From contig VGZH01000033.1 in assembly GCA_016872645.1 (NCBI GenBank), forward strand, positions 1 to 58,270: 58,270 bases of DNA. The letters run 5' to 3'. The position numbers were made by a program, and so were the translations under genes. The stretch's first letter is position 1. Every line of letters starts with the position of its first letter. This DNA comes from Planctomycetota bacterium. GTDB taxonomy: Bacteria; Planctomycetota; Planctomycetia; Planctomycetales; Planctomycetaceae. The notes under the pieces were generated by a model. The model saw only the letters and a list, made by a program, of their open reading frames with translations. It did no database searches and was not told the DNA's origin. Positions 17,020-25,933 of this stretch are shown in pieces.

Positions 17020-18837
17020 TCAGGACAACTCGACCAACTCCAGCCGCTCTTCCTGAATCTGTTTGGCTTGTTCGTCGTCCACGTAGTCGCTGTGGCAACT
17101 AGCTTTGGTTGAGGCTTCGGCTCCGACGGCTTTCTTGGTTTTGTTGGCGAGCTTGTGGATTTCGTCGGGGCTGAGGACTCCGCGCTTTTCAAGGACGGCG
17201 AGTTGTTCGGCGGAGAGGGCGGCGGTTTTCTGGGCCTTCTCCCAGGCGAACTCCTCGGACTTGCCGGAGGCAAATTCGACGATCTCTTTGGAGATGCGGA
17301 CGCTGCACCAGTCGTGGCCGCACATGGCGCAGAAGTCGGTGTCGACGTCGAGGTCTTCGTCGTGCAAGGCGCGGGCGAATTCGGGATCGAAGGAGAGCTC
17401 GAAGTGTTTCTCCCAGTTGAGCGCGGCGCGGGCTTTGGTCAATTCGTCGTCGCGGTCGCGAGTGCCGGGGATGCCCAACGCCACGTCGGCGGCGTGAGCG
17501 GCGATCTTGTAGGCGATGCAGCCTTGCTTCACGTCGTCTTTCTTCGGCAGGCCGAGATGCTCCTTCGGCGTGACGTAGCACAACATGCTCGCGCCGTGAT
17601 AGCCGGCGGCGGTGGCCCCGATGCAGCTTGTGATGTGGTCGTAGCCGGGGAAGATGTCCGTCACCAGCGGGCCAAGCACATAAAACGGAGCACCGTGACA
17701 CAGCGTCCGCTGCAGCTTCATGTTGAACTCAATCTGATCGAACGGCACATGCCCCGGCCCTTCGATCATGACTTGCACCCCCTTCCGCCACGCTCGTTCG
17801 GTCAGTTCGCCGAGAGTGCAGAGTTCGGCAAGCTGAGCCTTGTCGCTCGCGTCGGCCAGCCCGCCCGGCCGCAAGCCGTCGCCGATCGAGAAGCTGACGT
17901 CGTACTCGCGCATGATGTCGCAGATTTGCTCCCACAGGACGTACATCGGGTTCTGCTTTTTGTTGTGGATCATCCACTTGGCCAGCAGCGAACCGCCTCG
18001 GCTGACGATGCCGATCAGCCGGTCCTTCACGAATTGCAGATGCTCCATCAGCACGCCCGCGTGGATCGTGAAGTAATCGACCCCTTGCTTCGCCTGATGC
18101 CGCAGCATTTGCAGGATCGACGCATCGTCGAGGTCTTCCAGTCGCCGCGCGATGATCATCGAATAAATCGGCACGGTCCCGATCGGCACGGTGCTGTTCT
18201 GAATGATCGCCTTGCGGCACTCGTCGATGTTCCCGCCGGTCGAGAGGTCCATGACCGTGTCGGCCCCCCACTTCTCGGCCCACTGGAGCTTGTCCACTTC
18301 CTCCTCGGTCCCCGACGAGATTGGCGAGGCTCCCATGTTGGCGTTGACCTTCGTCTTCCCCGCTCGGCCAATGCACATTGGGTCGAGCTTGTAACCCAAA
18401 TGCACCTTGTTCGCCGGAATGATCATCCGCCCGGCGGCGACCTCATCGCGAACTTGTTCCGCTGTGAGATGCGGCTCACGGTCAGCAACACGTTTCATCT
18501 CCGCCGTGACGATTCCGCACCGCGCCGATTCCAACTGCGTGACCGGCTTGAAGCCGCTCGGCGGCAACCATGCGTCGGCTCGTTCGTAGTCGTTTTCAAA
18601 CCCGGCCTTCAATTCCCAGTCGAGCGGCATGAAATCCCAAGCGGTCTTCTCCGACGGAGCCGGCATCCCCGGCGTATCGGGTGACGCGAAAGTCCAGCGT
18701 CCCGCTCGTCCCCCCGCGATCTTCGGCAGCAACGAAAAACTACCGGGTGAAGTCCCTTGTGCCTGGGAAGATGGATTCTTTCCCAGCGGTGGCAAAGCGT
18801 AGGATCGATTGGCGACATTTTGTGTGGAAGTCATCAT
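17020..18837 (-). CDS. thiC: phosphomethylpyrimidine synthase ThiC
   Basis: 605 residues. Radical-SAM-superfamily enzyme that converts aminoimidazole ribotide to HMP phosphate in thiamine synthesis. Landmarks: [57 protein letters not shown], and the C-terminal [4Fe-4S] motif CAMCGHDWC (C-x2-C-x4-C). AAGGA lies just upstream of the tandem ATGs at 18837 and 18834. The C-terminus is slightly extended with an acidic tail. No other thi gene is adjacent. No TPP riboswitch is recognisable in the leader; two small inverted repeats are there instead. Confidence 0.98.
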   Translation of the reverse strand: MMTSTQNVANRSYALPPLGKNPSSQAQGTSPGSFSLLPKIAGGRAGRWTFASPDTPGMPAPSEKTAWDFMPLDWELKAGFENDYERADAWLPPSGFKPVTQLESARCGIVTAEMKRVADREPHLTAEQVRDEVAAGRMIIPANKVHLGYKLDPMCIGRAGKTKVNANMGASPISSGTEEEVDKLQWAEKWGADTVMDLSTGGNIDECRKAIIQNSTVPIGTVPIYSMIIARRLEDLDDASILQMLRHQAKQGVDYFTIHAGVLMEHLQFVKDRLIGIVSRGGSLLAKWMIHNKKQNPMYVLWEQICDIMREYDVSFSIGDGLRPGGLADASDKAQLAELCTLGELTERAWRKGVQVMIEGPGHVPFDQIEFNMKLQRTLCHGAPFYVLGPLVTDIFPGYDHITSCIGATAAGYHGASMLCYVTPKEHLGLPKKDDVKQGCIAYKIAAHAADVALGIPGTRDRDDELTKARAALNWEKHFELSFDPEFARALHDEDLDVDTDFCAMCGHDWCSVRISKEIVEFASGKSEEFAWEKAQKTAALSAEQLAVLEKRGVLSPDEIHKLANKTKKAVGAEASTKASCHSDYVDDEQAKQIQEERLELVELS

Positions 18838-18878
18838 GGCAAGTCATCCTTGGCCGGATTTGAGATTGTGCGAATGAA

Positions 18879-18911
18879 ACTACGACCATCGTAGTCGCGT
18901 GCGAAAACGCG
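18879..18911. promoter_or_regulatory. two tandem inverted repeats in the thiC leader
   Basis: ACTACGA-CCA-TCGTAGT at 18879-18895 is a perfect 7-base inverted repeat, immediately followed by CGCGT-GCGAAA-ACGCG at 18896-18911. They sit 42-74 bases upstream of thiC. They could be an operator or leader hairpins. They do not fit the TPP aptamer, which needs CTGAGA and a distal CCTGAT-type segment. Confidence 0.35.
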
Positions 18912-19118
18912 CGAAAGTTACGGACCATCTTGGTTTCCTACCAATCGCTGAATCTTGCGGCTGCGTGTCTCTGGCGAAAATGGGCTGGGGCAACGAGTCA
19001 GGCGTGCAAACTCACCGATTCCGTGCGTTGCAAATCCCGGCGGAGACGTTAAAAACTCACCCCTTTCAAACCTGTTTTGCCGGACCTCGTTTCTGCCGAA
19101 GAGCATGGGAGTTTCGAC

Positions 19119-19565
19119 TTGGCTCAGAACCTTTACGAAGGCATGTTTCTCTTGGATAGCGGCAAGTACGCCGCCAGCCCAGAGAGCACGACCAATCATG
19201 TGCTGGAAATCCTGCAAAAGTCAGGGGCGGCAATTGTTGCTCATCGTCCGTGGGCGGACGGCAAACTGGCATATCCCGTGAAGGGACACAAGAAGGGCCT
19301 GCATCTGCTGGCTTACTTTACGATGCCCGCCAGTGGTTTGACCGAAGTCACTCGGCAAGTGCACCTCAGCGAGAGCATCCTGCGGCACATGGTTCTTAAG
19401 CACCCGAAGGTTCTCTTCGACGCGATGGTCAACGCTCTGAGTGGCAAGGAAGGAACCTTCAGGCATGTCGAAAACGTGGATGAAGCTCCACGACCTGTAC
19501 GCCGTGGCCGCGACGAGGACATTCCTCCAGAAGCCATCGACGCTTTGGAAGAAGTTGACGAGTAA
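19119..19565 (+). CDS. rpsF: 30S ribosomal protein S6 (TTG start)
   Basis: 148 residues. The sequence starts (M)AQNLYEGMFLLDSGKYA, the planctomycete S6 N-terminus, and continues through AIVAHRPWADGKLAYPVKGHKKG and VHLSESILRHMV. A TTG codon at 19119 with GGGAG ending seven bases upstream is the only start that fits; the ATG-like alternatives upstream would add unrelated residues. The acidic tail (EEVDE) is longer than in E. coli. It is the first gene of the rpsF-ssb-rplI-dnaB block. Confidence 0.95.
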   Translation: MAQNLYEGMFLLDSGKYAASPESTTNHVLEILQKSGAAIVAHRPWADGKLAYPVKGHKKGLHLLAYFTMPASGLTEVTRQVHLSESILRHMVLKHPKVLFDAMVNALSGKEGTFRHVENVDEAPRPVRRGRDEDIPPEAIDALEEVDE

Positions 19566-19631
19566 GAGTAATTTCCCGTCGGTTCGACGGGTTTTGTGCT
19601 ACTTTCCGAGTTGGTGTGGGGAGGGCCGGTT

Positions 19632-20120
19632 ATGGCCAGTTTCAATAAAGTCATTCTGGTCGGAAATCTGACCCGCGATCCTCAGGTGCGTTACACGCCC
19701 AGTGGAATGGCAGTGGCTGACGTCGGACTGGCCGTTAATCACAGTTGGTTCGACAAACAGACGAATCAGCGCAAAGAAGAAGCGACTTTTGTGGACGTCA
19801 CTCTTTGGGGGCGGACTGCGGAAATCGCCGGCGAATATCTCGCCAAAGGCCGGCAAGTTTTGATTGAGGGTCGCCTGAAGCTTGATCAGTGGGATGACAA
19901 ACAGACGGGGCAAAAAAGGAGCAAACTCTGTGTCGTTGCTGAAAACATGACGATGCTTGGTAGCCGTCAGGAGGGTAGTGGTGGCGGGCGCAGTCACGGT
20001 GCTTCCACATCACAATCGGCAGAGGGAGATTCTGGCGGAGGTTTTTACAACCAGGAGTTCAGTGAGCCCCCGGGAGACTTCGAGCCCTCGGCGGCTTCCG
20101 GTGGTGATGTTCCGTTTTAG
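19632..20120 (+). CDS. ssb: single-stranded DNA-binding protein
   Basis: 162 residues. OB-fold N-terminus MASFNKVILVGNLTRDPQVRY, with FVDVTLWGRTAEIAGEYL and VLIEGRLKLDQW; Gly/Ser-rich linker from about 112; C-terminal tip GGDVPF, equivalent to the DDIPF protein-interaction peptide. It binds ssDNA in replication and repair. It lies 66 bp after rpsF and 51 bp before rplI. Confidence 0.97.
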   Translation: MASFNKVILVGNLTRDPQVRYTPSGMAVADVGLAVNHSWFDKQTNQRKEEATFVDVTLWGRTAEIAGEYLAKGRQVLIEGRLKLDQWDDKQTGQKRSKLCVVAENMTMLGSRQEGSGGGRSHGASTSQSAEGDSGGGFYNQEFSEPPGDFEPSAASGGDVPF

Positions 20121-20171
20121 CGTTTGAGTTTTATTTCGAGTTCGCGAGAGATTTCAGAGAGCCAGAGAAGA

Positions 20172-20693
20172 ATGCCAAACAAACGACATCAACACGCGGA
20201 AATTCACACTGGTCATCGTGCGGTGATCGAGTTGCTGCTGGCCGAGGAAGTTCCCTCGCTGGGCAAGCAGGGGGAGATCGTTCGCGTTCGTCCAGGTTAC
20301 GCCCGTAATTATCTGCTGCCGTACGGACTCGCCACGGTTGCCACGGATGCAAACAAGCGGCGCGTTGAGAAACATCGGGCTGCCCAGGCGACAGTTCGAG
20401 CTGAGAAGATCAAGTCGTTGCAAGAGTTGGCCAATGCTGTGAACAAGTACAGCGTGACGCTCGAAGCCAACGCCACGGCAGAAGGTCATTTGTACGGCTC
20501 GATTGTGGCCAGTGACATCAGCAAGGCGCTCAAGGCCGCCAGCTACGCCGTCGAAACGGACAACGTTCGTCTGGATGGTCCGCTGAAGGAACTGGGGATG
20601 TACACGGTCAAGCTGCATTTCGCTCCCGAAATCGAGACGGAGGTCAAAGTTTGGGTCGTGCCGTCCGCCGCCGCAGCGGCTGCGAAGGCCTGA
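20172..20693 (+). CDS. rplI: 50S ribosomal protein L9
   Basis: 173 residues. The L9 N-domain starts after an 18-residue His/Lys-rich extension (MPNKRHQHAEIHTGH) and reads VIELLLAEEVPSLGKQGEIV, VRPGYARNYLLPYGLA. A connecting helix and the C-domain (LYGSIVASDISKAL) follow. AGAGAAG precedes the ATG at 20172. The usual rpsR gene between ssb and rplI is absent. Confidence 0.96.
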   Translation: MPNKRHQHAEIHTGHRAVIELLLAEEVPSLGKQGEIVRVRPGYARNYLLPYGLATVATDANKRRVEKHRAAQATVRAEKIKSLQELANAVNKYSVTLEANATAEGHLYGSIVASDISKALKAASYAVETDNVRLDGPLKELGMYTVKLHFAPEIETEVKVWVVPSAAAAAAKA

Positions 20694-20736
20694 TGACGAT
20701 TTGATCCGCCACAGCGGATGAGGATTCAGAATTGAA

Positions 20737-20774
20737 ACACAGCGGAGGGCGATGCTCTCCGCTGTTGTGTTTTG
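20737..20774 (+). terminator. terminator- or attenuator-like hairpin between rplI and dnaB
   Basis: ACACAGCGGAG (20737-20747) pairs with CTCCGCTGTTGTGT (20757-20770) with a small bulge, followed by a short TTT run (part of the TTTTG). A smaller hairpin ATCCGC-caca-GCGGAT is at 20704-20719. It may reduce read-through from the ribosomal-protein genes into dnaB. Confidence 0.5.
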
Positions 20775-20808
20775 TCCCCCCGGATGGTCTCCGGAGAGGA
20801 GGGCTGCG

Positions 20809-22203
20809 ATGGCTGCCGGGAATGACGCTCGTGGCTTTCAGGGGAAACTTCCGCCGCAGAATCTCGAAGCCGAGATGGGCGTGCTGGGCAGTATCCTGTT
20901 GATGCACGAAGCCATCGATGAGGTCGGTGATGTGCTGCGCCCTGACCACTTTTATGCCGACCGCCACCAAAAGATTTTCGGCGCGGTTCTCGGCCTGTAC
21001 GAAAATGGAAAACGTGGTATCGATGCGGTCACGCTGGCTGAAGAGCTCGACCGCCGCAATCAACTGGATGAAATCGGTGGCGTCGAGTACCTCAGCAAGA
21101 TTCTTGAAGCGGTTCCGAATGCCGCACACGCCAAATACTACGCGAAGATCGTCCGCGATCGCTGGATTCAGCGCAGCCTCGCCTACGCCTGTACCGAGAT
21201 CCTCGAAGAGTGTTACACGGGAAGACGTGAGACCGAAGACATTCTTGAAACCGCCGAACAGCAAGTCTTCCGCATTCTCGAACAACAGGAAAAGGCGGAA
21301 CACCTCACGATCAAGGACATCCTCGACGACGCCTTTCAGCGGATCGAAGCTCGCAAGGGTCTCGGCGGCGGAATCGCTGGGCTGACTTCTGGGTTCATTG
21401 ATCTCGATGCGCAGCTGAATGGTTTTCAGGGATCAGAACTCATCATTCTCGCGGCCCGGCCGAGCATGGGAAAAACCGCGTTGGTCTGCAATATCGCCGA
21501 GGCGGTTGCCGACGCAAACAAGGGTTGCCTCATTTTCAGCTTGGAAATGTCCAAGCTGGAATTGGCGGAGCGATTGCTGTGCATTCGAGCCAAGGTGAAC
21601 GGCCACGATCTGCGTGCCGGAACCCTGGATGACGTGGCCTACGAAGCGCTGATCAACGCCTCGTCGGAACTCAGCCGCATGCCGATGTTTCTGGACGACC
21701 AGCCTGGCCGAACGATAGGGCAGATCAGCGCCGTTTCGCGTCGCGTGCAGCGGCGATTCGGCCTGAACATCATCATTATTGACTATCTTCAGCTGATTGA
21801 ACCCGAAGACAGAATGGCTCCGCGCGAACAGCAGATCGCGCAAATCACCCGGAGGTTGAAGGCCCTTTCGAAAGAGCTAAACGTTCCTGTGATTGCTCTC
21901 GCGCAGCTCAACCGCGGCGTGGAAATGCGAGAAGACAAACGGCCGAGGCTGGCCGATTTGCGCGAAAGCGGCGCAATCGAGCAAGACGCCGACGTGGTGA
22001 TGTTTCTGCACCGTCCGGCCGCCTACGATCCCGAGGACCGACCTGGCGAGGCCGATCTCATCGTGGCGAAAAACCGCAATGGCCCAATTGGGTCCGTGAC
22101 GTTGTCGTGGCTCAGCGAATCGATGCGATTTGGCAACCTCGCCCGTATCAGTGAACCCGCGGGTGGATTTTTCCCGCACGGAGGCGGACGGCTCGATCGC
22201 TAA
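20809..22203 (+). CDS. dnaB: replicative DNA helicase DnaB
   Basis: 464 residues. N-domain PPQNLEAEMGVLGSILL; RecA-like C-domain with Walker A AARPSMGKTALV, SLEMSKLELAERLL, the Walker B strand IIIDYLQLI, and the DLRESGAIEQDADVV/FLHRP terminal region. Hexameric 5'-3' helicase at the fork. ATG at 20809 follows GGAGAGGAGGG. No intein is present. dnaA follows on the same strand after 409 bp. Confidence 0.98.
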   Translation: MAAGNDARGFQGKLPPQNLEAEMGVLGSILLMHEAIDEVGDVLRPDHFYADRHQKIFGAVLGLYENGKRGIDAVTLAEELDRRNQLDEIGGVEYLSKILEAVPNAAHAKYYAKIVRDRWIQRSLAYACTEILEECYTGRRETEDILETAEQQVFRILEQQEKAEHLTIKDILDDAFQRIEARKGLGGGIAGLTSGFIDLDAQLNGFQGSELIILAARPSMGKTALVCNIAEAVADANKGCLIFSLEMSKLELAERLLCIRAKVNGHDLRAGTLDDVAYEALINASSELSRMPMFLDDQPGRTIGQISAVSRRVQRRFGLNIIIIDYLQLIEPEDRMAPREQQIAQITRRLKALSKELNVPVIALAQLNRGVEMREDKRPRLADLRESGAIEQDADVVMFLHRPAAYDPEDRPGEADLIVAKNRNGPIGSVTLSWLSESMRFGNLARISEPAGGFFPHGGGRLDR

Positions 22204-22612
22204 TTGTGGAGAATAAGAAACGCGGCGTGCTCGGCTTTCACTTTTCACTTTTTTGACAGGTTATGCACAGCGAGGAATGAGGTTGAAAAAAATTCAAAAA
22301 AGCGGATCGACACAACTCGCGAGAATTTCATCAACTTTTGTGAAATTAGCGTTGCGAGCCATGAGCGAACACAGCCTTTTCGTTTGACACTCTGCTTCGC
22401 GTGGATAGCATCCGCCCCTCTGAGTGAGTGCGGCCGAAACGTCGTGGTGCCAACAGCGAACGCCGGCTATTTCAATTCTGGCTCTCTTCCGAACAGACTG
22501 CTCGCAAGTCGCCCGCCCATCCCACGCCACGGCAACGGAGTGCCTGTCACTTTTGCTTGGGGAGTGTTGATGGACCATATTGCGGTCACGGTGCGTGCAG
22601 AGGGGTTGCAAG
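22204..22612 (+). promoter_or_regulatory. dnaB-dnaA intergenic region with possible DnaA boxes
   Basis: 409 bases without a gene. TTATGCACA at 22261-22269 fits the DnaA-box consensus TTWTNCACA; TGTGGAGAA at 22205-22213 is one base from an inverted box. TTGACA at 22253-22258 is a perfect -35 whose spacer would contain the first box, but the -10 position (AATGAG) is poor. An A-rich stretch (GAAAAAAATTCAAAAAAG) follows at 22284-22301. This could be autoregulatory DNA for dnaA; two boxes are too few to call an origin. Confidence 0.35.
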
Positions 22613-24208
22613 ATGCTGCCCACCGATTTGGTGATTGTCGCGCCAGCGTTGTGGAACGACCCGGCAAGGTCGTTCGATAACGCGGCAGTGTGGCCTGGAG
22701 CAGGGGTGGCTCCGACCGCTGACCGAACGGAAACGGAACCCCAGTTTGCCAACCAGCATGCAGAGCTCGAAACGCTGCTGCGAACGACTATCGGTGCTCA
22801 AAGCCATCAGCTTTGGTTCCGCGACAAGACCGTACTGACGATCCGCCACGACGAATTAATTGTGCGAGTCGCCAGCCCGTTCTTGTCGACTTGGTTGCAA
22901 CGTCAGTTTCGTGAGCCGCTTAGTTCGGTTGCCACGAGCGTGCTCGGCCCCGCCGCGCGTGTGCGGTTTGAGATCGATGCCTCGCTGGCAATCTCGTCGA
23001 ATTCCGACGCCGACAGAGTCGCCGGCTTGTTCCCGCAAGACGAAACCAAGGCCACCGGCCCAAAACTCCTGGGGAGCACCACGCCGTCCGCGAATCGCGC
23101 GCCTAACGGTACCGAGTTGTCTACGATGCCGCGAACGGAGGACGCTGCGAAATCAGCGACTGGCTCAGCTCGGCGGTTCGCCGACCTCACGGACTTCGTC
23201 GCGGGATCATGCAATCAGCTCGCGTTCACAGCGGCTCGCCAAGTCTGTGAAGTCCCAGGCGAGCGGCTCAACCCTCTGTATTTGTTCGGTGGTGTCGGGC
23301 TGGGAAAGACGCATCTGCTCGAAGGGATTTACTGCGAATTGCGACGACGCTTCCCAAATTGGAACATCGTCTTCCTGACGTCGGAGCAGTTCGCGAATTA
23401 CTTCACTCATGCGCTTCGCTCGCACACGCTGCCCAGCTTTCGGCAACGTTTCCGCGGCGTTGATGTGTTACTCGTCGACGATGTTGACTTCCTCGACGGC
23501 AAGCGAGTCATTCAGGAAGAATTCCTGCACACCGTCAAGACGCTCGAAAGCCTTGGCAAGCAATTGATCGTCACCGCGGACCGACATCCGCGACTGTTGT
23601 CGCAGACCAGTGAAGAACTTTCGAGTCGGTTCGTGTCCGGCTTGGTTTGTCGGCTGGAAGCTCCCGACCTGGACACTCGAACGCGAATCGTGCAGCACAA
23701 GCTGATGCGCCGCCAGTTGCAAGTGGCGCCCGAGGCGGTCTCTTTGATCTCGCAATGGTTCTGCAACAACGTGCGTGAGTTGGAAGGGGCGTTGAATTGC
23801 TTGGAAGCCCACTTTGCGATGAATCGGCAACGTGTGACGGGGCAGAGTGCTCGTCAGATACTCGCTGACTTGCAGCGTGACTGCATCCGCATCGTGCGTC
23901 TGTCCGACGTCGAACGAGTCGTCTGTGATTTATTCCGCATGATCCCCGACGAATTGCGTTCCAGCAGCCGTGCTCGACACGTCTCTCAGCCGCGCATGCT
24001 GGCGATGTTCTTGGCCCGCAAGCTGACGCAAGCGGCCTACAGCGAGATCGGCGAGTTCTTTGGCGGCCGAAATCACAGCACCGTCATCTCCGCCGAACGG
24101 CAGGTTCAAGAGTGGCTGACGATCGACACGTCCTTCACCATCGCCGCTCGGCAATGGTCTGCCGGAGAATTGCTGCAAACGTTGGAGCAACAGTTGTTGG
24201 CGAGTTGA
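22613..24208 (+). CDS. dnaA: chromosomal replication initiator protein DnaA (possibly divergent)
   Basis: 531 residues. Domain I about 40-115, a variable linker, AAA+ domain III from about 190 with LYLFGGVGLGKTHLLEGI (Walker A), VLLVDDVDFLDGKRVIQEEF (Walker B) and NNVRELEGALN, then domain IV ending in RKLTQAAYSEIGEFFGGRNH and STVISAERQV, which matches the DnaA-box-binding helix (usual RDHTTV reads RNHSTV). It initiates replication by binding DnaA boxes. ATG at 22613 with AGGGG upstream. Linkage to dnaB rather than dnaN/recF/gyrB is unusual. I cannot exclude a second, more canonical dnaA elsewhere. Confidence 0.93.
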   Translation: MLPTDLVIVAPALWNDPARSFDNAAVWPGAGVAPTADRTETEPQFANQHAELETLLRTTIGAQSHQLWFRDKTVLTIRHDELIVRVASPFLSTWLQRQFREPLSSVATSVLGPAARVRFEIDASLAISSNSDADRVAGLFPQDETKATGPKLLGSTTPSANRAPNGTELSTMPRTEDAAKSATGSARRFADLTDFVAGSCNQLAFTAARQVCEVPGERLNPLYLFGGVGLGKTHLLEGIYCELRRRFPNWNIVFLTSEQFANYFTHALRSHTLPSFRQRFRGVDVLLVDDVDFLDGKRVIQEEFLHTVKTLESLGKQLIVTADRHPRLLSQTSEELSSRFVSGLVCRLEAPDLDTRTRIVQHKLMRRQLQVAPEAVSLISQWFCNNVRELEGALNCLEAHFAMNRQRVTGQSARQILADLQRDCIRIVRLSDVERVVCDLFRMIPDELRSSSRARHVSQPRMLAMFLARKLTQAAYSEIGEFFGGRNHSTVISAERQVQEWLTIDTSFTIAARQWSAGELLQTLEQQLLAS

Positions 24209-24214
24209 AAAGAA

Positions 24215-24255
24215 AACCCGAAGCACAAACGAACGACTCGTTCACGCTTCGGGTT
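24215..24255. terminator. bidirectional terminator between dnaA and cysC
   Basis: AACCCGAAGC (24215-24224) pairs perfectly with GCTTCGGGTT (24246-24255); a nested GAAC/GTTC pair is in the loop. A-rich sequence on the left and T-rich on the right fit termination from both converging genes. Confidence 0.75.
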
Positions 24256-24276
24256 GGTTTGCTAACGCACCAAGAA

Positions 24277-24885
24277 CTACGAGATGTAACCGCTCGACTT
24301 GAGGTACGCGATCACCTCGTTGGACAATTCTTCAATCCCTTTGGTGTTCGAATCGAGCACGAGTTCCGGATTGACTGGAGCCTCGTACGGATCGGAGATG
24401 CCGGTGAAGCTCTTGATCTCGCCGGCGCGAGCCTTCTTGTACAAGCCCTTGGGGTCGCGAGCTTCGCAGGTCTCCAGCGAAGCGTTGACGTAGACTTCGA
24501 TGAATCCTCCTTGCCCCATCAACGCTCGGACTTTGTCACGGTCAGCGAGGTACGGCGAGATGAACGCGGTCGCGGTGATCACGCCCGCGTCGGCGAACAG
24601 CTTGGCGACCTCGCCAATGCGGCGAATGTTTTCCGCGCGGTCTTCGGCGGAAAAACCGAGGTTTTTGTTCAAGCCCATGCGAATGTTGTCGCCGTCCAGC
24701 ACAAAAGTATGCACCCCGGAGTCGTGCAGCTTGCGGTCCACGGCGTTGGCGATTGTGCTTTTTCCGCACGCACTCAGCCCAGTGAACCACAGGATGCATC
24801 CCTTGTGTCCCATCAGCTTGTACCGTTCCTCACGCGTCACCGAGTGGTCGTGCCAAGTCACGTTTGTTGCCTTTTGTTCGGCCAT
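24277..24885 (-). CDS. cysC: adenylyl-sulfate (APS) kinase
   Basis: 202 residues. P-loop [42 protein letters not shown], and [26 protein letters not shown] are the APS kinase signature blocks. It phosphorylates APS to PAPS with ATP, in the cytosol. The P-loop has Ala-Cys where most homologues have Gly-Ser; the Lys and Ser/Thr ligands are intact. No sulfate adenylyltransferase gene is adjacent, so it is a stand-alone enzyme. Start ATG at 24885. Confidence 0.96.
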   Translation of the reverse strand: MAEQKATNVTWHDHSVTREERYKLMGHKGCILWFTGLSACGKSTIANAVDRKLHDSGVHTFVLDGDNIRMGLNKNLGFSAEDRAENIRRIGEVAKLFADAGVITATAFISPYLADRDKVRALMGQGGFIEVYVNASLETCEARDPKGLYKKARAGEIKSFTGISDPYEAPVNPELVLDSNTKGIEELSNEVIAYLKSSGYIS

Positions 24886-25015
24886 TTCCCGTTGCTCCTG
24901 TCTGATTTTGAGGCTGTGTTTTCAACTCTGAAAAGAGGGGCGGGATGGTAGGAGAAGGCCCAACTCGTGGGAAGCGAAACTCGCGAGTCCCCTTCGCAGC
25001 CGCTACAACGCTGCG

Positions 25016-25933
25016 ATGCCTTACGTGCTCTTTCTGCTGATTTGCGTCATTTGGGGTGGCAGCTTTTTGATGATGAAAAAGGCGTCGCTGGTCTTCTCGC
25101 CAATCAGCGTCGGAGCCTGGCGTGTCGCTGGCGGAGCGGCTGTTTTGCTGATTCTCTGGCTGATTCGACGTCAGCCGGTTGGGTGGCGGTGGCGCGATGT
25201 CTGGTCTTTGGCGTTCATCGTCGCCGCGGGATACACATGGCCGTACTGCGTGCAGCCATGGCTGATCGCTCGGCACGGCAGTGCGTTTATCGGGATGACG
25301 GTCAGCTTTACGCCGCTGTTCACCATGCTGGCTTCGGTGCCACTGCTGGGAATCGTGCCGCATCCTCGGCAAGCGATCGGAGTCTTCGGAGCGCTGGTCG
25401 GCATGGGATTGCTGATGGGCGAAGGGTTTTCGAGACAGATTCCCGCGACCCATTTGCTGCTGGCCACGTCGGTTTCCTTGGGGTATGCGCTGGTCAACGT
25501 CTGGATCCGACGAGGGTTGACTCACGTTCCACCGTTGATGATGTCACTGGTGTCGCTGGCGATCGCCGGTGTGATCTTGCAAACGCTGTCGTTCTGGTTG
25601 CCGGCAGCAACGCCGATGAACCCCGACGCTTTTTGGCCGGCGGTGATTTCGCTGTTGATCCTGGGAGTCGTCGGAACTGGCTTGGCGATGTTCTGGTTCA
25701 ACAAACTGATCCACGATCGGGGGCCATTGTTTGCCGGGATGGTGACAAACCTCGTTCCGGCGGGCGCCGTGATCTGGGGCTGGCTCGATGGCGAGCAAGT
25801 CACGGCGCGTCAAATCGCCGCGCTGGCGATCATCTTGCCAATGGTCGCACTTGTGCAGTTCGGGGCTCCGCAGCCAGCAATCCCGGCGGCCGAGGAATCG
25901 ACAACCTCGCCTAGCGGCTCGATGGAAACGTGA
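25016..25933 (+). CDS. EamA/DMT-family transporter
   Basis: 305 residues, about ten hydrophobic segments in two five-helix repeats. VIWGGSFLMMKKAS near the start and GMVTNLVPAGAVIWGW in the second half are typical EamA repeat signatures. Inner-membrane permease for a small metabolite of unknown identity. The ATG at 25016 opens directly into TM1. Its last 23 bases overlap the end of the convergent gene downstream. Confidence 0.92.
   Translation: MPYVLFLLICVIWGGSFLMMKKASLVFSPISVGAWRVAGGAAVLLILWLIRRQPVGWRWRDVWSLAFIVAAGYTWPYCVQPWLIARHGSAFIGMTVSFTPLFTMLASVPLLGIVPHPRQAIGVFGALVGMGLLMGEGFSRQIPATHLLLATSVSLGYALVNVWIRRGLTHVPPLMMSLVSLAIAGVILQTLSFWLPAATPMNPDAFWPAVISLLILGVVGTGLAMFWFNKLIHDRGPLFAGMVTNLVPAGAVIWGWLDGEQVTARQIAALAIILPMVALVQFGAPQPAIPAAEESTTSPSGSMET

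Noticed and set aside
17155-18684. 509-codon plus-strand frame opposite thiC
   Set aside because: Antisense of a highly conserved enzyme in high-G+C DNA; no domain of its own.
18838-19118. TPP riboswitch before thiC
   Set aside because: CTGAGA and the matching distal segment are absent on the minus strand.
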